A DNA stretch of 64,000 bases from Brevibacterium ihuae (GTDB taxonomy: Bacteria > Actinomycetota > Actinomycetes > Actinomycetales > Brevibacteriaceae), in NCBI RefSeq assembly GCF_900184225.1, contig NZ_FXWZ01000002.1, forward strand, positions 455,758 to 519,757, read 5' to 3'. Shown here piece after piece: positions 51,710-60,532 of this stretch. A program made the position numbers and the translations under genes. Below the pieces are notes generated by a model. That model searched no databases, was not told where the DNA came from, and worked only from the letters and a program-made list of their open reading frames with translations. Every line of letters begins with the position of its first letter. Within the stretch, counting starts at the first letter, position 1.

Positions 51710-53412
51710 GAATGCTTCCTCTCCACCACGGTGTACGCGTCACGGTCGTAGCCGGCCAGTTCGAGCAGCTCCGGGTGGTTCGCATCGAACGCGGGGCGCT
51801 CGGAGCGGATCCGGGGCAGCGAGGTGAAGTTGTGGCGCGGCGGCGGGCACGAGGTCGCCCACTCGAGGGAGGAGCCGTAGCCCCACGGGTCGTTCACCGT
51901 GACCTTCGGTGCCTTGCGGGCGGTGACCCAGACGTTCCAGAAGAACGGGATCATCGACAGACCCAGGATCAGCGAACCTACGGTGGAGATCTGGTTCATC
52001 CACGTCCAGCCGTCCTGCGGCAGGAAGTCCGCGTACCGGCGCGGCATGCCATCGGCACCCATCCAGTGCTGGATCAGGAACGTCATGTGGAAGCCGATGA
52101 ACAGCAGCCAGAAGTGGATCTTGCCGAGCGACTCGTTGAGCATCCGCCCCGTCCACTTCGGCCACCAGAAGTAGAAGCCGGCGAACATCGCGAACACGAC
52201 CGTGCCGAAGATGACGTAGTGGAAGTGGGCGACGACGAAGTACGAATCGGACACCTGCTGATCGAGGACCGGGCTGGCGAGGATGACCCCGGTCAGCCCG
52301 CCGAACACGAACGACACGAGGAACCCGAGGGACCAGAGCATCGGAGTCTCGAAGGTCAGGGAACCGCGCCACATCGTGCCGATCCAGTTGTAGATCTTCA
52401 CACCCGTCGGCACCGCGATGAGCATCGTCATGAACGCGAAGAACGGGAGGAGGACCGCACCGGTGACGTACATGTGGTGGGCCCACACGGTGACGGACAG
52501 CGCGGCGATCGCGATCGTCGCGTAGACGAGGCCCTTGTATCCGAAGATCGGCTTGCGGCTGAAGGCCGGGAAGATCTCCGACACGATGCCGAAGAACGGC
52601 AGTGCGATGACGTACACCTCGGGGTGGCCGAAGAACCAGAACAGGTGCTGCCAGAGGATCGGCCCACCGTTCTCCGGGCTGAACACGTGGGCACCGAGGA
52701 TGCGGTCCGCACCGAGCGCGAGCAGCGCGGCGGCCAGCGGCGGGAAGGCCATCATCACGAGGATGCCGGTGATGAGGACGTTCCAGGTGAAGATCGGCAT
52801 CCGGAACATCGTCATGCCCGGCGCACGCATGGTGATGATCGTGGTGATGAAGTTCACCGAGCCGAGGATCGTGCCGAAGCCCTGGAACGCCAGGCCCATG
52901 ACCCACAGGTGTCCGCCGACCCCCGGGGTGAACGTCGTGTTCGACAGCGGGGCGTAGGCGGTCCAGCCGAAGGAGGCCGCACCCTGCGGGGTGAGGAAGC
53001 CGGCGACCGCGATGAGGCTGCCGAACAGGAAGAGCCAGAACGCGAAGGCGTTGAGACGCGGGAACGCGACGTCCGGCGCGCCGATCTGCAGCGGCATGAT
53101 GACATTGGCGAACCCGGAGAACAGCGGGGTCGCGAACATCAGCAGCATGATCGTGCCGTGCATGGTGAACAGCTGGTTGTACTGCTCCTTCGTCTCGATG
53201 ATCTGCATCCCGGGCTCGAACAGCTCGAGCCGGATGAGCAGCGCCATGACGCCGCCGATGCAGAAGAAGATGAAGGAGGCGATCAGGTACATGTACCCGA
53301 TGGTCTTGTGGTCGGTGGAGGTGATCCAGTCGACGACGATCCGACCCTTGCTCCTGGGGAGCGGATCCCGGGTCACCGCGGTCGTGGACCGGTTCTCAGC
53401 GACGGCTGTCAT
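51706..53412 (-). CDS. ctaD: Cytochrome c oxidase subunit I
   Basis: A 568-residue haem-copper oxidase subunit with twelve spans. The haem a ligand region is [19 protein letters not shown], the CuB/Tyr crosslink region is [22 protein letters not shown], the His pair is in [10 protein letters not shown], and the haem a3/a ligands are in [26 protein letters not shown]. These place it in the A1 type oxidases with the Glu of the D-pathway region near the HPE motif. It reduces oxygen to water and pumps protons. It is translationally coupled to both ctaC and ctaF. Confidence 0.97.
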   Translation of the reverse strand: MTAVAENRSTTAVTRDPLPRSKGRIVVDWITSTDHKTIGYMYLIASFIFFCIGGVMALLIRLELFEPGMQIIETKEQYNQLFTMHGTIMLLMFATPLFSGFANVIMPLQIGAPDVAFPRLNAFAFWLFLFGSLIAVAGFLTPQGAASFGWTAYAPLSNTTFTPGVGGHLWVMGLAFQGFGTILGSVNFITTIITMRAPGMTMFRMPIFTWNVLITGILVMMAFPPLAAALLALGADRILGAHVFSPENGGPILWQHLFWFFGHPEVYVIALPFFGIVSEIFPAFSRKPIFGYKGLVYATIAIAALSVTVWAHHMYVTGAVLLPFFAFMTMLIAVPTGVKIYNWIGTMWRGSLTFETPMLWSLGFLVSFVFGGLTGVILASPVLDQQVSDSYFVVAHFHYVIFGTVVFAMFAGFYFWWPKWTGRMLNESLGKIHFWLLFIGFHMTFLIQHWMGADGMPRRYADFLPQDGWTWMNQISTVGSLILGLSMIPFFWNVWVTARKAPKVTVNDPWGYGSSLEWATSCPPPRHNFTSLPRIRSERPAFDANHPELLELAGYDRDAYTVVERKHS

Positions 53413-54305
53413 TGTTCAGCCCCCTCTTCCTGCTCATAGGGATTCTGGTACCACTCGGTGCGGTCGTAATCCGGGCCGAGGATGCCGGTGTTGCCCTGCT
53501 CGCGCAGGCTGTCCGTGTATTCGATGAACTCGTTCTCCGGAACGACCTCGACGTTGAAGAGCATCTCTGCGTGGAACTCACCGCAGAGCTCGGCGCACTT
53601 GCCCACGTAGGTGCCCTCCTTGAGGGGACGAAGGTGGATCGACGACTCGCGTCCCGGGATCATGTCGCGCTTCTCGAGGAAGGCGGGGACCCAGAAGGAG
53701 TGGATGACGTCGCGCGAGCGCATGACGAGTTCGATGTCGGTGTCGGCCGGCAGGTAGAGCGTCGGTGCGTCGATGCCGGGCTGCTCGGTGCCGTCGAGGT
53801 TGACCTGGACGCCGGCGTAGTGGACGTCCTCGGTCACATAGTTGAAGTCCCAGGCCCACTGCTTGCCGACGACCTCGATGACCTGCTCTCCCGGCGTCTC
53901 GTCGTCGATGGTCTTCTCGAGGGCGCTGACGTTGTGGAAGAAGAAGCCCACGACGAGGATCACCGGGATGACGGTGTAGAGGATCTCGATGGGCATGTTG
54001 TACGCGAGCTGCACGGGCAGACCGCGATCGGTCTTCTTGCGCCGGTAGGCGATGATGCACCAGAGCAGCAGGCCCCAGGTGACGAGACCGACGAGCAGCG
54101 CCGCGATCCAGCCGCCGGTCCACAGCGCCGTGTAGGCCTCCGTGTGGGAGGTGGCTCCCTTGGACTCGACGGGTAAGAACCCGACCTCCCAGACCTCGCG
54201 GGAACACCCGGAGAGGAGGGCTGTCATGGCAACTGCGCCGAGCACACCGAGCCGCTTGGGCCAGGTCCTTCGCATGCCGCGCACTGGCTGATTCGGAGAA
54301 TCCAC
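53409..54305 (-). CDS. ctaC: Cytochrome c oxidase subunit II (CuA lipoprotein)
   Basis: A 298-residue lipoprotein. The signal ends in the lipobox LLSGC with the lipidated C34; two spans follow (about 52-75 and 97-117), then the CuA domain with [22 protein letters not shown] and the binuclear copper motif [12 protein letters not shown] (C237, C241, H245, M248). It takes electrons from QcrC. The GTG start at 54305 is chosen because GAAAGG lies six bases before it and the signal peptide then has a normal length; an ATG eleven codons further in is possible. Confidence 0.95.
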   Translation of the reverse strand: MDSPNQPVRGMRRTWPKRLGVLGAVAMTALLSGCSREVWEVGFLPVESKGATSHTEAYTALWTGGWIAALLVGLVTWGLLLWCIIAYRRKKTDRGLPVQLAYNMPIEILYTVIPVILVVGFFFHNVSALEKTIDDETPGEQVIEVVGKQWAWDFNYVTEDVHYAGVQVNLDGTEQPGIDAPTLYLPADTDIELVMRSRDVIHSFWVPAFLEKRDMIPGRESSIHLRPLKEGTYVGKCAELCGEFHAEMLFNVEVVPENEFIEYTDSLREQGNTGILGPDYDRTEWYQNPYEQEEGAEQ

Positions 54306-54428
54306 GTGCAGCCTTTCACAACTTCCGTCGATGCCTGCCCTGATCAGACTGCCTGCGCCGCGGGTATTCGCGGACGGCGGCGGTCGCCGAGCGGACTGGT
54401 CACCGAATACTGACTTTGTCTCCCCCAC

Positions 54429-54434
54429 CTTACC
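54429..54434 (-). promoter_or_regulatory. Candidate -10 element of the ctaCDF promoter
   Basis: TAAGGT on the minus strand predicts a start near 54422 and a long leader of about 117 nt before ctaC, which could hold regulatory structure. Confidence 0.4.
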
Positions 54435-54466
54435 GCTACGCGCGGTAGAAAATCACACTCTTCTGC

Positions 54467-55147
54467 TCACTGGATGAGAAAAGCCTGCGAATGATCGCCC
54501 CTCCGCGCCCGGTCGAGGGCCGCGAGGTACTCGAACGCACCGATCTCCGACACGCCGAGGCGGGCGAGGTGTGACGTCTGCCACTGCGTGTCGATGAGCC
54601 ACGGCGTGTCCGACTCGACCGCATCGAGGACCTCGACGAGGCGGACGAGTGCGACCTTCGAGGCGTCCGGGCGGCGATGGAACATCGACTCGCCGGCGAA
54701 CACGCTGCCGAACGCCACGCCGTAGAGTCCCCCGACAAGGCGGCCGCGCTCGAACACCTCGACGGAATGGGCATGTCCTGCGGCATGGAGCCCGGCGTAG
54801 AGGTCGATGAGCTCAGGGGTGATCCACGCACCCTCGCGGTCGGAGCCGGCGCACGCCTCGACGACGGACCGGAAGCACGTGTCGATCGCCCAGTCGAACC
54901 GGCGGACCGAGCGCCGCAGGCTCCTCGAGACCGTGAGCTCTCCGGAACGCAGCACGCCGCGCCGACGCGGGGACCACCAGCCGATCGGCTCCGCTCCCCC
55001 GTCGCCGAGCCCCATGGGGAAGAGACCGGCCCGATACGCGGAGATGACCTGGTCGATGCTGCGGATGCCGGCGACGGCGCGCAGATCGTCCAGGTCCATG
55101 TCGTCTCCGGACTCCGGTGGGACCGGGTCGAGCGCCGGTGGGGTCAC
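54467..55147 (-). CDS. aat: Leucyl/phenylalanyl-tRNA-protein transferase
   Basis: A 226-residue enzyme that adds Leu or Phe to the N-terminus of proteins with basic N-terminal residues, marking them for ClpAP-type degradation. Family motifs are YRAGLFPMG, WWSPRRRGVL, the GGLYGVAFGSVFAGESMF core and LIDTQWQTSHLARLG. The start at 55147 overlaps no other gene; a 13-bp gap separates it from erpA upstream, so the two are likely cotranscribed. A second possible ATG is 16 codons in (MDLDDL). Confidence 0.95.
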   Translation of the reverse strand: MTPPALDPVPPESGDDMDLDDLRAVAGIRSIDQVISAYRAGLFPMGLGDGGAEPIGWWSPRRRGVLRSGELTVSRSLRRSVRRFDWAIDTCFRSVVEACAGSDREGAWITPELIDLYAGLHAAGHAHSVEVFERGRLVGGLYGVAFGSVFAGESMFHRRPDASKVALVRLVEVLDAVESDTPWLIDTQWQTSHLARLGVSEIGAFEYLAALDRARRGDHSQAFLIQ

Positions 55148-55160
55148 CGGCGCAGTGTGA

Positions 55161-55514
55161 TCAGTGGAAGGAGTCGCCGCAGGCGCACGAGCCGCCCGCG
55201 TTGGGATTGTCGATGGTGAAGCCCTGCTTCTCGATCGTGTCGGAGAAGTCGATCGTCGAACCGTTGAGGTACGGGACGCTCATGCGGTCGACGATGACCT
55301 CGACGCCGTCGAAGTCGCGGACGGCGTCGCCGTCGAGGAAGCGCTCGTCGAAGTACAGCTGGTAGATCAGCCCCGAGCAGCCGCCGGGCTGCACGGCGAC
55401 GCGGAGCCGCAGGTCGTCGCGCCCCTCCTGCTGGAGCAGGCTGCGGACCTTGTCGGCGGCAGCGGTGGAGAGATCGACTTCGTGCACCGGTGCGGCTTCG
55501 TTCGTGACTGTCAT
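55161..55514 (-). CDS. erpA: Iron-sulfur cluster insertion protein ErpA
   Basis: A 117-residue A-type carrier. It has the single Cys in QPGGCSGLIYQLYFD and the C-terminal pair in GGSCACGDSF, which together bind a [4Fe-4S] or [2Fe-2S] cluster for transfer to apo-proteins. Clients probably include enzymes of respiration and isoprenoid synthesis. AAGGAG precedes the ATG. In Mycobacterium the homologue also lies close to ctaC. Confidence 0.95.
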   Translation of the reverse strand: MTVTNEAAPVHEVDLSTAAADKVRSLLQQEGRDDLRLRVAVQPGGCSGLIYQLYFDERFLDGDAVRDFDGVEVIVDRMSVPYLNGSTIDFSDTIEKQGFTIDNPNAGGSCACGDSFH

Positions 55515-55551
55515 CGGACACTCCTTCGCGTACGTTGTGCTTCGTCAGGAC

Positions 55552-55557
55552 AGGCTA
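55552..55557 (-). promoter_or_regulatory. -10 element of the erpA promoter
   Basis: TAGCCT on the minus strand predicts a start near 55545 and a leader of about 31 nt carrying the AAGGAG site. Confidence 0.5.
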
Positions 55558-55584
55558 CACCAGCGAACGCCGCAGCCCCCGGGG

Positions 55585-56997
55585 TTATTCCCCGGCCGTC
55601 CCGATCGACCGGTGACGGGCGAGGCGGTCGAGCAGCAGCGCCTCCGACACGATTGCCGAGGCGAAGTCGGGGAGGTAGAGCGACTCGTTCGCGCTGTGCG
55701 CCCGGGCGTCGGGGTCCTCGACGCCGGTGACGAGGATCGACGCCTCCGGGAACACCTCGGTGAGGTCCGCGATGAAGGGGATCGAGCCGCCGAGTCCCAT
55801 GTGCACGCATTCGGCACCGAACCCGTCGCTCAGCGCACCGTGGGCGATCGCAGTGACCGGGTCGTCGAGATCCGCCTGCCAGGGGCTGCCGCTCTCCTCG
55901 GCGCCCAACTCGATCCTGGCCCCGAACGGCACGTGGGCACGGAGGTGCTCCTTGACCGCACGGAGGGCGGACTCCGGCGTGTCCCCCGGTGCCAAGCGGA
56001 TCGAGAGCTTCGCCCGGAGCGCGTCCTGGAGGGTGTTGGAGGAGTCGTCCACAGCGGGGACGTCGAGACCGATCACCGTCACCGCGGGCCGGGTCCACAG
56101 GCGCGAGGCGAGAGAGCCGGTGCCGATGAGCGCAGTGGAGGGCAGGACCCCGGAGTCGCGTCGGAGGTCCGCCTCCGCGTAGTCGACGTCGATGCCGTCG
56201 TGCCCGTGGAGCCCGGCCACCGCAACCGAGCCGTCCTCGTCGTGGAGGGTGCCGAGCAGGCGGGTCATGGCGAGCATCGCGTCGGGGACCAGACCGCCGT
56301 ACATCCCCGAATGGACTGCATGGTCGAGGGTGCGGACGGTGAACTCGAGCGCGGCCATCCCGCGCAGGCTCGAGGTCAGGGCCGGCACTCCCGCGGCCCA
56401 GTTCCCGGAGTCGGCGACGATGATGACGTCGGCGGCGAGCCGGTCGCGGTGCCTGTCGAGGAAGTCGCGGAAGCTCGGGGACCCCGCCTCCTCCTCGCCC
56501 TCGACGAACAGCACGACACCCACATCGAGCGAGTCGCCCAGCAGTTCGAGAGCGGTGAGGTGGACCATGATGCCGGCCTTGTCGTCGGCGGCTCCGCGGC
56601 CGAACAGTCGATCGCCTGCGACCGTCGCGTCGAACGGAGGCGTGTTCCACAGCCGCTCGTCGCCGACCGGCTGGACATCGTGGTGGGCATAGAGCAGCAC
56701 GGTCGGGCGTCCGGGCGGTGCCGGGATCGAGGCGACCACGGCCGGATACCCCGCCTCGCCGTCGGGCGTCTGCGCGGTGAGGACGTCGACGGTCTCGAAT
56801 CCGACAGCCCGGGCGAGCCGCGCCACCTCCGCGGCGCTGTCCTCGACGTGTCGCCGATCGAGCGTCGGCCAGGCGACCCCGGGGATCGCGACGAGCCGAG
56901 TGAGCGTGTCGAGGACCTCGGGCATGCGGGCGTCGAGCGCCGAGCGGAGCGCGGTGGGGTCGAGGGGGCGGGGTGTCTGCGGATTCGGATCGGTCAT
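55585..56997 (-). CDS. M20-family dipeptidase
   Basis: A 470-residue metallopeptidase. Zinc-site motifs appear in order: TVLLYAHHDVQPVG (His and Asp), FGRGAADDKAGIM (bridging Asp), VEGEEEAGSPSF (catalytic Glu and ligand Glu), VADSGNW, and the C-terminal ARAHSANESLYLPDF with the last His. The family cleaves dipeptides and related amide bonds. The gene is predicted to be leaderless from the TAGTAT element, seven bases upstream of ATG 56997, and shares its promoter region with the divergent DUF3043 gene. Confidence 0.92.
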   Translation of the reverse strand: MTDPNPQTPRPLDPTALRSALDARMPEVLDTLTRLVAIPGVAWPTLDRRHVEDSAAEVARLARAVGFETVDVLTAQTPDGEAGYPAVVASIPAPPGRPTVLLYAHHDVQPVGDERLWNTPPFDATVAGDRLFGRGAADDKAGIMVHLTALELLGDSLDVGVVLFVEGEEEAGSPSFRDFLDRHRDRLAADVIIVADSGNWAAGVPALTSSLRGMAALEFTVRTLDHAVHSGMYGGLVPDAMLAMTRLLGTLHDEDGSVAVAGLHGHDGIDVDYAEADLRRDSGVLPSTALIGTGSLASRLWTRPAVTVIGLDVPAVDDSSNTLQDALRAKLSIRLAPGDTPESALRAVKEHLRAHVPFGARIELGAEESGSPWQADLDDPVTAIAHGALSDGFGAECVHMGLGGSIPFIADLTEVFPEASILVTGVEDPDARAHSANESLYLPDFASAIVSEALLLDRLARHRSIGTAGE

Positions 56998-57004
56998 GCG
57001 TCCG

Positions 57005-57011
57005 ATACTAT
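57005..57011. promoter_or_regulatory. Overlapping divergent -10 elements of a bidirectional leaderless promoter
   Basis: TACTAT (57006-57011, plus) and TAGTAT (57010-57005, minus) occupy the same seven base pairs. Each ends seven bases before a start codon: GTG 57019 and ATG 56997. The whole gap between the two genes is 21 bp. Confidence 0.65.
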
Positions 57012-57018
57012 TGAACGC

Positions 57019-57666
57019 GTGTTTGGACGGAACAAGAACCCTGAGACCACGGCCCCGACGGGCTCGACCGCTGACGACCCCGCATCCGCGGTCGACGGGA
57101 GCGAGCCGGTCGTCGACGACCGCACCGCACCGACGAATCCCGCCGAGGCGAAGAAGAACCGTCCCACTCCCAAGCGTAGCGCGCAGCAGGCCGCCCGCAA
57201 GCGGCCGCTCGTGCCCGACGACCGCAAGGAGGCCAACCGCCGGGCCCGCGACGAGATGCGCAAGCAGCGCGACCAGGCGCGGGTCGGGGTCATGCAGGGC
57301 GATGAGCGCTACCTCACCTCCCGCGACCGCGGGCCGCAGCGGCGCTACGTGCGCGACTTCGTCGACGCGCGCTGGTCGATCAGCGAGTTCTTCATCCCCC
57401 TCGCTCTCATCGTCCTCGTCTTCGGCATGTTCGGCGGCCCGGACTTCCAGGTCATCGCGAACGTCATCGTCTACGGCATCCTCGCGCTCGTCATCCTCGA
57501 CAGCGTCGTCCTCAACTACCGCCTCAAGGCGCGGATGGCCGACAAGTTCGGCGGTAAAGAGAAACTCGAGAAGGGCCTGACGTTCTACCTCGTCATGCGC
57601 TCGATCCAGATGCGCCCGCTGCGCATCCCCAAGCCGCAGGTCAAGCGCGGCGAGTTCCCCCACTGA
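57019..57666 (+). CDS. DUF3043 membrane protein
   Basis: A 215-residue protein of an actinobacterial family of unknown function. The first ~110 residues are highly charged and basic (NRPTPKRSAQQAARKRPLVPDDRKEANRRARDEMRKQRDQA), followed by the diagnostic GDERYLTSRDRGPQRRYVRDFVDARWSISEFFIP, two spans (FIPLALIVLVFGMFGG and VIVYGILALVILDSVVL) and a basic C-terminal tail. The GTG start is decided by the -10 element. Its 3' end overlaps the converging pyrD by 26 bp. Confidence 0.9.
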   Translation: MFGRNKNPETTAPTGSTADDPASAVDGSEPVVDDRTAPTNPAEAKKNRPTPKRSAQQAARKRPLVPDDRKEANRRARDEMRKQRDQARVGVMQGDERYLTSRDRGPQRRYVRDFVDARWSISEFFIPLALIVLVFGMFGGPDFQVIANVIVYGILALVILDSVVLNYRLKARMADKFGGKEKLEKGLTFYLVMRSIQMRPLRIPKPQVKRGEFPH

Positions 57667-58729
57667 GGCCGCGCAGCAGCCGGCCGGGCCAGAACGGCCC
57701 GCCGTAGATCATGCCCGAATAGACCTGGACGAGGTCCGCTCCCGCCGCCAGACGTGCGCGCACATCGCGCGCATCGGTGATCCCGCCGACGGAGACCACC
57801 GCGAGGCGGTCCCCCACCCGGCGCTTGACGAGCCGCAGCACCTCGAACGATCGCTCGGCCAGCGGCGTGCCCGAGATGCCTCCGGCCTCCTCGAGCGCGC
57901 GATCGTGATCGCGCCCGGTGAGCACCCCGCGGTCGATCGTCGTGTTCGTCGTGATGATCCCGTCGACGCCGAGCTCGAGGGCGAGGTCCGCCACCGCGAG
58001 GACATCCGCGTCGTCGAGGTCGGGCGCGATCTTGATGAGGAGCGGGACGTGACCGAGTGTCGAGCGCGGGTGGGCGACGGCCTCGGCTGCGGAATCCTGC
58101 ACCGCGGTGACGATCGGCTCGAGCGCCGCAGCGGTCTGCAGGTCCCGCAGCCCCGGCGTGTTCGGGGAGCTGACGTTGATGACGAGGTAGTCGGCGAGCG
58201 GGGCGAGGATCCGGGCCGAATCGCGGTAGTCCGCGGCCGCGCGCGCCGCGTCGACGACCTTCGTCTTGCCGATATTCACACCGATGACCGGCCGCCGCGA
58301 CTCCGGCATGCGCGCCACGCGGGCCCGTGCGAGCCGCAGGTTGAGCGCCGCAGCCCGTGCTCCGGCGTTGTTGAAGCCCATCCGGTTGAGGATCGCGTCG
58401 TGGTCGAGCAGCCGGAAGAGCCGCGGCCGCGGGTTGCCGGGCTGGGCGTGCGCGGTGATCGTGCCGACCTCGATGTGCCCGAAGCCGAGCAGCGCCAGGG
58501 CGCGCACGCCGGCGGCGTTCTTGTCGAAGCCTGCGGCGAGCCCCAGTCGATTGGGGAAGGGCAGGCCGAGCACGTTCGCCGGCGCTGCGGTCCCGGTGCT
58601 GAACAGGGCGCCGAGTGCGGACCGGACCCCGGGGATGCGATCGAGGGCGCGGAGGCCCGCGAAGCTGACGCGGTGGGCGCGCTCGGCGTCCATGGGCACG
58701 AACACGGTGCGGAGGATCAATCGATACAC
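57641..58729 (-). CDS. pyrD: Dihydroorotate dehydrogenase (quinone), class 2
   Basis: A 362-residue flavoenzyme of pyrimidine synthesis that passes electrons to menaquinone. It carries the class-2 N-terminal membrane-associating helices (YRLILRTVFVPMDAERAHR), LGLAAGFDKNA, the GTITAHAQPGNPRPRLFRL segment, NRMGFNN, VNVSSPNTPGLR with the catalytic Ser, and the FMN site VGGITDARDV and QVYSGMIYGGP. The GTG start at 58729 follows TAGGAT by six bases, predicting a leaderless mRNA; no ribosome site is present. Confidence 0.95.
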   Translation of the reverse strand: MYRLILRTVFVPMDAERAHRVSFAGLRALDRIPGVRSALGALFSTGTAAPANVLGLPFPNRLGLAAGFDKNAAGVRALALLGFGHIEVGTITAHAQPGNPRPRLFRLLDHDAILNRMGFNNAGARAAALNLRLARARVARMPESRRPVIGVNIGKTKVVDAARAAADYRDSARILAPLADYLVINVSSPNTPGLRDLQTAAALEPIVTAVQDSAAEAVAHPRSTLGHVPLLIKIAPDLDDADVLAVADLALELGVDGIITTNTTIDRGVLTGRDHDRALEEAGGISGTPLAERSFEVLRLVKRRVGDRLAVVSVGGITDARDVRARLAAGADLVQVYSGMIYGGPFWPGRLLRGLSGGTRRA

Positions 58730-58735
58730 GTGCCC

Positions 58736-58741
58736 ATCCTA
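58736..58741 (-). promoter_or_regulatory. -10 element of a leaderless promoter for pyrD
   Basis: TAGGAT on the minus strand ends six bases before the GTG at 58729. Confidence 0.6.
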
Positions 58742-58798
58742 CGGGCGCGCGGACCGGCGCGGCCCCCGGGTGCTCACCGCAGTGTCAGGACGACGGAC

Positions 58799-58804
58799 TA
58801 CGAT
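58799..58804 (+). promoter_or_regulatory. -10 element of the pepA promoter
   Basis: TACGAT predicts a start near 58811 and a leader of about 32 nt with a GAAAGGA site before the pepA ATG at 58843. Confidence 0.5.
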
Positions 58805-58842
58805 CGTTGACCAGACCGCGCGACCCCGACGAAAGGACTTCC

Positions 58843-60354
58843 ATGACCACCCCGACGATCGACATCACCGCGGCGAGCACCGCCGTGGCGAAGGCCAAGG
58901 CCGACGCGCTCGTCCTCGGCATGCGCTCCGCGGACTCGCGGGCCGCCCTGCCCGCCGGCATCGACCTCCCCAAGAGCGTCGCGGCGGAGATCGCGTCCGC
59001 AGCCGCGGCCGTGGGATTCACCGGTCGCACCGACTCGCTGGCCCGCAACCCCGCTCCCAAGGGTCTCGCCGCGAAGTCCGTCGTCCTCGTGGGCCTCGGC
59101 GACTTCGACGAGCTCGATGTCGTGGGCGAGGCCACCGCCGACGAGGCGCACGAGGCGCTCCGCCGCGCCGCCGGCACCGCCGTGCGCTCGCTCACCGGCG
59201 GTGAGACCATCGCGCTCGCCCTCCCGGCGGGCACCGCCTCGGCCGCGGAGGCCGTAGCGACCGGTGCCGGGCTCGGCGCCTACCGCTACACCGATTACCT
59301 GAGCGAGCCGGAGAAGACCCGGCGAGCACGCGGGATCACCGTCCTCACCGACTCCAAGGCCCAGGCAGGGGTCGCCCGCGCCGCGACGGTCGTCGCCGCG
59401 ACCAATCGCGCGCGCGACCTCGTCAACCAGCCGCCGCTCGACCTCTACCCCGAGTCGTTCGCGGACCTCGTCGCCGCCCAGGCGAAGGGCCGGAAGGTCA
59501 AGGTCACCGTGCTCGACGACGCCCAGCTCGCCGCTCAGGGCTACGGCGGCCTCACCGGGGTGGGCAAGGGATCCCCCCGCGGCCCGCGCCTCGTCAAGCT
59601 CGAGTACAGCCCGCGGAAGGCCGCCCGCCACCTCGCTCTCGTCGGCAAGGGCATCACCTTCGATTCCGGCGGCCTCTCGCTCAAGCCCGCCGCGTCGATG
59701 GAGGACATGAAGTCCGACATGGCCGGCGCCGCCGCCGCGGCGCAGGCGCTGTTCGCGATCGCCGATCTCGACCTGCCCGTGCGTGCGACCGCATGGCTCG
59801 CGCTCGCCGAGAACATGCCCGGCGGCAATGCGCAGCGTCCGAGCGACGTCATCCGGATCTTCGGCGGGAAGACCGTCGAGGTGACGAACACCGACGCGGA
59901 GGGCCGTCTCGTGCTCGCGGACGCGCTCGTCGCCGCGCAGCAGGACGATCCCGATCTCGTCATCGACATCGCCACCCTCACCGGTGCGCAGATCGTCGCA
60001 CTCGGCACGCGGGTGTCGGGCGTCATGGGCACCAACGGCGCCCGGAACCGCGTCATGCTCGCCGCCGGGGTGTCGGGCGAGCAGATGTGGCCGATGCCCT
60101 TCCCCGAGGAGATCCGCAAGCAGTTCGACTCGACCGTCGCGGACCTCAAGAACTCCGGCAAGCGCCACGGCGGGATGCTCGCCGCCGGCATCTTCCTCAG
60201 CGAGTTCGTGCGCGAGGGCGTCCAGTGGGCGCATCTCGACATCGCCGGGCCCTCGTACAACACCGAGTCGCCGTGGGGATACACCCCGGCGGCCGGCACC
60301 GGGGTCCCGGTCCGCACCCTCGTCGAGGTCGCGGCGCAGCTCTCCGGACGCTGA
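58843..60354 (+). CDS. pepA: Leucyl aminopeptidase (M17 family)
   Basis: A 503-residue cytosolic aminopeptidase that works as a hexamer with two zinc or manganese ions per subunit. Metal and catalytic residues are K269 and D274 (GKGITFDSGG), D292 (KSDMAGAA), and D351, E353 and R355 (NTDAEGR), closely matching the numbering of the Escherichia coli enzyme. The ATG at 58843 is preceded by GAAAGGA. A hairpin terminator follows. Confidence 0.96.
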   Translation: MTTPTIDITAASTAVAKAKADALVLGMRSADSRAALPAGIDLPKSVAAEIASAAAAVGFTGRTDSLARNPAPKGLAAKSVVLVGLGDFDELDVVGEATADEAHEALRRAAGTAVRSLTGGETIALALPAGTASAAEAVATGAGLGAYRYTDYLSEPEKTRRARGITVLTDSKAQAGVARAATVVAATNRARDLVNQPPLDLYPESFADLVAAQAKGRKVKVTVLDDAQLAAQGYGGLTGVGKGSPRGPRLVKLEYSPRKAARHLALVGKGITFDSGGLSLKPAASMEDMKSDMAGAAAAAQALFAIADLDLPVRATAWLALAENMPGGNAQRPSDVIRIFGGKTVEVTNTDAEGRLVLADALVAAQQDDPDLVIDIATLTGAQIVALGTRVSGVMGTNGARNRVMLAAGVSGEQMWPMPFPEEIRKQFDSTVADLKNSGKRHGGMLAAGIFLSEFVREGVQWAHLDIAGPSYNTESPWGYTPAAGTGVPVRTLVEVAAQLSGR

Positions 60355-60363
60355 TCCGCCCGG

Positions 60364-60398
60364 AGCGGGGCCTGCGCGGATCCTGCGCGGGCCCCGCT
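60364..60398. terminator. Terminator after pepA
   Basis: A 9-bp outer stem (60364-60372 with 60390-60398) around a GC-rich inner repeat, ten bases past the pepA stop. Confidence 0.7.
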
Positions 60399-60532
60399 GC
60401 CGCATCGGTCGTGAGGCGGGTTACAGCAAATCCGGCACACCCCGTCACGACTTTTGCCCGGATTAGTGAAAAGATGAGAACGAAGGTGCCGTCACCCTCG
60501 GCACACCCCTTCCGCACAACGAGGAGCGATCC

